Position numbers and translations under genes: made by a program
Notes under the pieces: generated by a model
Told to the model about the DNA's origin: nothing
What the model saw: the letters and a program-made list of their open reading frames with translations, nothing else
Databases searched by the model: none
Assembly (NCBI GenBank): GCA_018969805.1
Contig: JAGWXQ010000045.1
Location: 1 to 9,034 of the forward strand
Reading direction: 5' to 3'
Origin: Paenibacillaceae bacterium
GTDB taxonomy: Bacteria; Bacillota; Bacilli; Paenibacillales; YIM-B00363
Length of the DNA stretch: 9,034 nucleotides
Part shown: positions 6,221 to 9,034 of the stretch, piece after piece
Layout: every line of letters starts with the position of its first letter
Numbering within the stretch: position 1 is the stretch's first letter

Positions 6221-6862
6221 ATGCGATTGTTGTACGTCACCGCAAACCCGCACGAAGAGGAACACTCGTTTGGATTGCGCACCGGTCGCGCCGTATTGGC
6301 ACACATCAAACAAAAGTATCCGGAAGTCGATGTGCAGGCGATCGATTTGTACAATGCGGAAGTGCCCGAAATTGATCGCGATGTGCTCAGTGCGTGGGGT
6401 GCCCTGCAAGCAGGTACGGCGTTTACCGATTTGCCAGCAATCGCGCAGACGAAAATCGCACACATGAATGCGATTTTGGAACAATTTTTGGCAGCGGATC
6501 GCTTGTTTATCGTCAATCCGATGTGGAATTTTGGTGCGCCACCACGCTTTAAGGCGTTTATCGATTCGCTCGTGATCGTCAATCGGACATTTCGGTACAC
6601 CGAGCAAGGACCTGTCGGTCTCGTCGAAGGCAAAAAAGTGCTGCACATTATCGCAAGTGGAGGCAAGTACAGCGCACCACCGCAAAGCGCGTATGCGTTT
6701 ACAAAAACGCACACCGAAGCGGTATTCCACTTCCTCGGCATCCAAGACGTGCACACGGTGTGGGTAGAAGGCACCGCGATGACCCCTCCAGAAGGCGCGC
6801 AAGCACTTATTGACAATGCGACACAGCAAGCGATCGATGTGTTGCCACAGTTTTTGTCGTAG
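6221..6862 (+). CDS. azoR: FMN-dependent NADH-azoreductase (flavodoxin-like fold)
   Basis: Cytoplasmic flavoenzyme that reduces quinones and azo compounds in two-electron steps using NAD(P)H, usually protecting against quinone stress. The product is 213 aa, the usual length. It begins MRLLYVTANP, the first strand and phosphate-binding loop of the fold. NPMWNFGAPPRFKAFID (99-115) is the family's flavin-binding signature; FRYTEQGPVGLVEGKK (124-139) and HIIASGG (142-148) follow in the expected order. AAGGAG (6206-6211) lies 9 nt before ATG 6221. It has its own promoter and a strong terminator, so it is a single-gene unit. The phosphate-loop serines typical of many relatives are partly replaced (HEEEHSFG). 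The family is clear; the natural substrate is not. Confidence 0.94.
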   Translation: MRLLYVTANPHEEEHSFGLRTGRAVLAHIKQKYPEVDVQAIDLYNAEVPEIDRDVLSAWGALQAGTAFTDLPAIAQTKIAHMNAILEQFLAADRLFIVNPMWNFGAPPRFKAFIDSLVIVNRTFRYTEQGPVGLVEGKKVLHIIASGGKYSAPPQSAYAFTKTHTEAVFHFLGIQDVHTVWVEGTAMTPPEGAQALIDNATQQAIDVLPQFLS

Positions 6863-6868
6863 TGATCA

Positions 6869-6906
6869 AAAAAAGCTTTCTCCCACTATTCGGAGAAAGC
6901 TTTTTT
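6869..6906. terminator. strong intrinsic terminator after azoR
   Basis: A 15-bp perfect stem joins 6869-6883 and 6892-6906 (core GCTTTCTCC with GGAGAAAGC, flanked by A and T tracts) around an 8-nt loop. The T tract continues as TTTTTTCTTTTTCTTTTT. The A run on the left arm means it could also stop transcription from the right, although no - strand gene is seen there. Confidence 0.92.
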
Positions 6907-7214
6907 CTTTTTCTTTTTACATGCTTTTTGATGTGCAAAATACACCGCGTGCTTGTGTGCACCAATGATCCATTACGTCACTTTGTTGCATGAAGCAATC
7001 AGGGGATTGTCCTTTGTGGGCACATGCAATACAGCATCAGTGTTTGAACGTTGTCTGAACCCCGTGCGAGACTCTTTTGCGATGTGGGTGAGCTTTTCGC
7101 AATTGTTGTCTCTTTCATATGGCACGCGTTGTTGAGGCATCGATGATCGCCTGTACTTTATCTTGTGTACAATTTGTCCCATCAGCTGAGGCGTACCCTT
7201 TGTTGATCCTATGC
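6907..7214. other. intergenic stretch without a supportable gene
   Basis: About 300 bp with lower GC than the neighbouring genes. The longest + frame (6953-7135, 60 codons) has no SD and no recognisable protein. The - strand has open frames of similar length broken at several points, with no familiar motif. It could be a decayed gene or insertion remnant, but nothing in it identifies a parent. Confidence 0.5.
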
Positions 7215-7264
7215 AAAAAAAAAAAAAAAAATAAAAATAAAATAAAAAAAAATAAAAATAAAAA
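7215..7264. repeat. 50-bp A/T tract with spaced T residues
   Basis: A run of 17 A (7215-7231) is followed by A blocks broken by single T at 7232, 7238, 7243, 7253 and 7259, then TT at 7265. No G or C occurs in 50 bp on either strand, in a GC-rich genome. It is probably rigid or bent DNA, and the long homopolymer would be prone to length change. It lies about 200 bp upstream of the SLH gene promoter. Confidence 0.85.
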
Positions 7265-7266
7265 TT

Positions 7267-7339
7267 GAGAAACGATGCAAAACGAGCGTCCAGCGGGTGT
7301 GCAAAAACGAACCGAGCGGGTGTACGACGCATCGTTCTC
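7267..7339. repeat. inverted repeat flanking a tandem repeat
   Basis: GAGAAACGATGC (7267-7278) and GCATCGTTCTC (7329-7339) are reverse complements over 11 bp, with one extra A in the left copy, about 50 bp apart. They enclose the tandem repeat at 7277-7323. The arrangement could be a regulator-binding array or the remains of a small mobile element. Confidence 0.55.
7277..7323 (+). repeat. imperfect tandem repeat, 24 and 23 bp
   Basis: Copy 1 (7277-7300) and copy 2 (7301-7323) both begin GCAAAA and end AGCGGGTGT, with a variable ACGA/ACC middle. They abut exactly. The copies are GC-rich within an AT-rich intergenic region. Confidence 0.65.
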
Positions 7340-7344
7340 CAGCA

Positions 7345-7378
7345 TTGTGCACAACATATCGTGCATTATTCACTGTGA
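7345..7378. promoter_or_regulatory. two short palindromes, possible operators
   Basis: TTGTGCACAA (7345-7354) is a perfect 10-bp palindrome and TCACTGTGA (7370-7378) a 9-bp one with a central base. Both lie 50-85 bp upstream of the SLH promoter -35. Short palindromes occur by chance, so the evidence is weak. Confidence 0.25.
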
Positions 7379-7380
7379 TC

Positions 7381-7420
7381 ATAAAAAAACCATACAAACA
7401 AAACAAAAAAATATTCACAG
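7381..7420 (+). promoter_or_regulatory. A-rich UP-like element
   Basis: Forty bases dominated by A runs (AAAAAAA, AAACAAAACAAAAAAA) end 8 bp before the -35 at 7429. This is where the RNA polymerase alpha subunit binds UP elements, fitting a highly expressed surface-layer gene. Confidence 0.45.
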
Positions 7421-7428
7421 AAAAGCAC

Positions 7429-7458
7429 TTGACAAACCAATCCATCCCATGCTATTGT
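7429..7458 (+). promoter_or_regulatory. strong extended -10 promoter of the SLH gene
   Basis: Consensus TTGACA (7429-7434), an 18-bp spacer and TATTGT (7453-7458) preceded by TGC (7450-7452), an extended -10. The expected start of transcription is about 7465, leaving an 85-nt leader. Confidence 0.75.
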
Positions 7459-7464
7459 AAAAAT

Positions 7465-7497
7465 ATGGAAATGGAAAAAGCAGCTCTACATTTCCAT
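7465..7497 (+). other. 5'-terminal mRNA hairpin of the SLH gene
   Basis: ATGGAAATG (7465-7473) pairs perfectly with CATTTCCAT (7489-7497) around a 15-nt loop. The stem would begin at, or within a base or two of, the predicted transcript start. Structured 5' ends are known to stabilise long-lived surface-layer mRNAs; that role here is inferred. Confidence 0.55.
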
Positions 7498-7527
7498 GAA
7501 CTTCCATCCGATATAGGGAGTGAACAC

Positions 7528-7545
7528 CATCTAAAGGGGGAGATG
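7528..7545 (+). promoter_or_regulatory. strong ribosome binding site held in a hairpin loop
   Basis: CATCT (7528-7532) pairs with AGATG (7541-7545), leaving AAAGGGGG as the loop. The SD GGGGGAG (7536-7542) is 7 nt before ATG 7550 and fits the anti-SD well. Most of the SD stays exposed, so the stem may present rather than hide it. Confidence 0.45.
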
Positions 7546-7549
7546 TGCC

Positions 7550-9034
7550 ATGAAGAAAGGGAGCATCGTCATACTGATCGTCATGCTTGCATTTGGGGGT
7601 GTGCCCCATGCAGGGGCACAAGAGCGTGCAGTGCCGAGCGATATCCAAGGGCACTGGGCGGAGGATACGATCAAGGCGTGGGTGGACGAAGGACGCATCC
7701 AAGGGTATCCGGATGGGACGTTTCGTCCGGACGAGCCGATCACGCGCGCGGCCTTTATGAAGCTGGCAAACGGCTTGTATGGCGACGTAGCGGCAAAAGC
7801 GGTGGTGGCGACAGACGTACCGAGTACGGAGTGGTACGCTGCGGAAGTGTCGAAAGCGCTTGGAGCGGGCTACATCGGGGGATATGGAGACGGAACGATG
7901 CGTCCGGATGCGCAGATGACGCGCGTCGAAGTGGCGAGCATCATCCAGCGGATGAAGATGCTGCCTCCAGGGGAAGCGCGCTTTACGGACAGCATCCCGC
8001 AGTGGGCAGAGAAGTCTGTGGGGGGCATCGTCAAAGCGGGGGCGATGGGAGGATACAGCGACGGGACGTTTCGCGCAGGGGCACTGGTGACGCGTGCAGA
8101 GGCACTGACGGCACTCGATCGTGCGCGCACGATTGAGACGGTGATCACGAGCACAGCAGGGCCAGCAGAAGGGAAGCGGCATGTAGCGGGAGACGTGCGC
8201 ATCGCAGCGGATGGGGTGACGCTGCAGCACGTGGACGTGCACGGGGACGTGACGATCGGAGCGGAAGTAGGACAAGGGACGGTGTACATCAATGACGTCG
8301 ATGTGCAAGGAAGCACGCGTGTGCGCGGAGGCGGGGGAAATAGTGTGTACATCAACGGAGGCGTGCACAGCGGGATCGTCATCGAGGATACACCGGGCAA
8401 AAGCGTGCGCATCGTGGTGAAAGCGGACAATACGCCAAACGTCATCGTACGGCCACAAGAGCAAGGGCAGGGTGTGACGATCGAAGGGAGCGTAGCGGAC
8501 GTGCCCGTGCAAGGGAAATCGGTGCACGTCACGATCGGAGCGGGCAACGTCGGGAGACTGCTCATCGGTGCAGCAGAGACAAAAGTGTCGATCAAGGAAC
8601 AAGCGCAGGTGAAAGGAGTCGAAGCGGACAAGGCGGTGCAGATCACAAATGAAGGGGTCATCGCGGACGTGCGCATCGGGAAAGAAGCAAAAGAGAGCGT
8701 GATCACCAACAAAGGGGAAGTCGCCACCATCCAAGCGGAAGCGGTGGCGAAGATCGAAAACAGCGGGACGATCCGCAGCAAAGTGACAGGAGCAGGAGCG
8801 ACGGAGACGGAGAAAGCGTGGCAAGGGAAAGCGATCAGCACACCCGTACAAGCGCCACCCGTACAACAACCAAATCCAACGCCAAATCCAACAAATCCAA
8901 CGCCAAATCCAACGCCAAATCCAACAAATCCATCAACGCCAAATCCAACACCACCAACGACCACACAACCGATCACAAACACGACGATCACTGGCATCGT
9001 GGCACCCGTAGTCGGTGCAACGCCAAACACAACG
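7550..9034 (+). CDS. secreted SLH-domain surface protein, 3' end outside window
   Basis: Cell-surface protein held to the wall by S-layer homology domains, which bind pyruvylated secondary wall polymers. The 495 codons visible run to the window edge without a stop. A signal peptide covers 1-23 (MKKGS, a hydrophobic core, then AGA before QE). Three SLH domains follow: about 28-78 (HWAEDTI, GYPDGTFRPDEPITRAAF), 87-136 (EWYAAEV, GYGDGTMRPDAQMTRVEV) and 144-192 (QWAEKSV, GYSDGTFRAGALVTRAEA). The first has Ala in place of the usual Glu of the TRAE motif. Residues 210-415 are rich in short beta strands with recurring VTI, VYING and NEG turns, suggesting a beta-helix or stacked-strand domain as in other Bacilli surface proteins. 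Residues 441-470 form an Asn-Pro-Thr linker, with more domain expected beyond. The start is set by a strong SD. It could be the S-layer protein itself or an SLH-anchored accessory protein. Confidence 0.93.
   Translation, partial: MKKGSIVILIVMLAFGGVPHAGAQERAVPSDIQGHWAEDTIKAWVDEGRIQGYPDGTFRPDEPITRAAFMKLANGLYGDVAAKAVVATDVPSTEWYAAEVSKALGAGYIGGYGDGTMRPDAQMTRVEVASIIQRMKMLPPGEARFTDSIPQWAEKSVGGIVKAGAMGGYSDGTFRAGALVTRAEALTALDRARTIETVITSTAGPAEGKRHVAGDVRIAADGVTLQHVDVHGDVTIGAEVGQGTVYINDVDVQGSTRVRGGGGNSVYINGGVHSGIVIEDTPGKSVRIVVKADNTPNVIVRPQEQGQGVTIEGSVADVPVQGKSVHVTIGAGNVGRLLIGAAETKVSIKEQAQVKGVEADKAVQITNEGVIADVRIGKEAKESVITNKGEVATIQAEAVAKIENSGTIRSKVTGAGATETEKAWQGKAISTPVQAPPVQQPNPTPNPTNPTPNPTPNPTNPSTPNPTPPTTTQPITNTTITGIVAPVVGATPNTT
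8870..8956 (+). repeat. Asn-Pro-Thr linker repeat in the SLH gene
   Basis: CCAAATCCAACG and CCAAATCCAACA units recur, encoding NPTPNPTNPTPNPT and variants (residues 441-469). The codons are near-identical as well as the residues, so the DNA itself is repetitive and may change length by slippage. Such linkers usually span the wall or separate domains and are common sites of O-glycosylation. Confidence 0.85.

Noticed and set aside
7267..7339. Repeats as a CRISPR array
   Set aside because: Only two imperfect copies abut with no spacers between them, and no cas gene is present.
7297..8136. + strand frame of 279 codons overlapping the SLH gene
   Set aside because: It is out of frame with the SLH gene and starts in the repeat region before the promoter, with no SD and Arg/Gly-rich low-complexity content.
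7415..8869. 484-codon open frame on the - strand
   Set aside because: It is antisense to a + strand frame with signal peptide, three SLH domains and a strong SD. Its product is rich in Arg, His and Asp with no known motif, as expected of a mirror frame.
7870..9030. 386-codon - strand frame with GFGVGFG-like repeats
   Set aside because: The Gly/Val/Phe repeat is the reverse complement of the Asn-Pro-Thr linker codons. It is a by-product of low T use on the sense strand.

Overview
The window looks like a chromosomal segment of a Gram-positive Bacillota (Bacilli, Bacillales-like). The indicators are a ComEC-type DNA uptake channel, a DUF1507/YlaN protein, an M29 aminopeptidase of the roughly 371-residue Bacillus type, FtsW, a probable YugN-family protein, strong AGGGGG-type Shine-Dalgarno sites, intrinsic terminators and an SLH-domain surface protein. 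Coding DNA is GC-rich. The stretch at about 6907-7428 is clearly more AT-rich. The genus cannot be fixed from the sequence.

Left part, + strand (1-4008). A possible tail of an unidentified gene is followed by an intrinsic terminator (58-85). Next comes a tight cluster: comEC (115-2529), an M29 metallo-aminopeptidase (2561-3679) and ylaN (3676-4008), whose start overlaps the aminopeptidase stop. These handle DNA uptake, peptide trimming and, by family knowledge, Fur-linked iron control.

Middle, - strand (4023-5544). A probable YugN-like gene overlaps and precedes ftsW, the septal peptidoglycan polymerase. ftsW converges on ylaN with only 14 bp between their stops, over a shared hairpin. In Bacillus subtilis ylaN and ftsW lie in tandem, so local order has changed here. 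The yugN promoter overlaps a divergent + strand promoter at a shared TTTATCATAAA core. That second promoter serves a two-CBS-domain protein (5686-6126, YhcV-like), which ends in a clear terminator. An FMN-dependent NADH-azoreductase follows (6221-6862), with its own promoter and a 15-bp terminator stem.

Right part (6907-9034). About 640 bp without a supportable gene holds a 50-bp A/T tract, a 23/24-bp tandem repeat inside a long-spaced inverted repeat, small palindromes, and an A-rich segment leading to a strong extended -10 promoter. The transcript would begin on a perfect 9-bp hairpin, followed by a strong SD lying in the loop of a second small hairpin. The gene it drives (7550 to beyond the window) encodes a secreted protein with a signal peptide, three SLH domains, a beta-rich repetitive region and an Asn-Pro-Thr linker. 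It has no stop inside the window, so it is easy to miss, and long antisense frames lie opposite it.

I found no CRISPR, tRNA, rRNA, intact transposon or recognisable new defence system. The most interesting unexplained structure is the regulatory DNA and leader upstream of the SLH gene.
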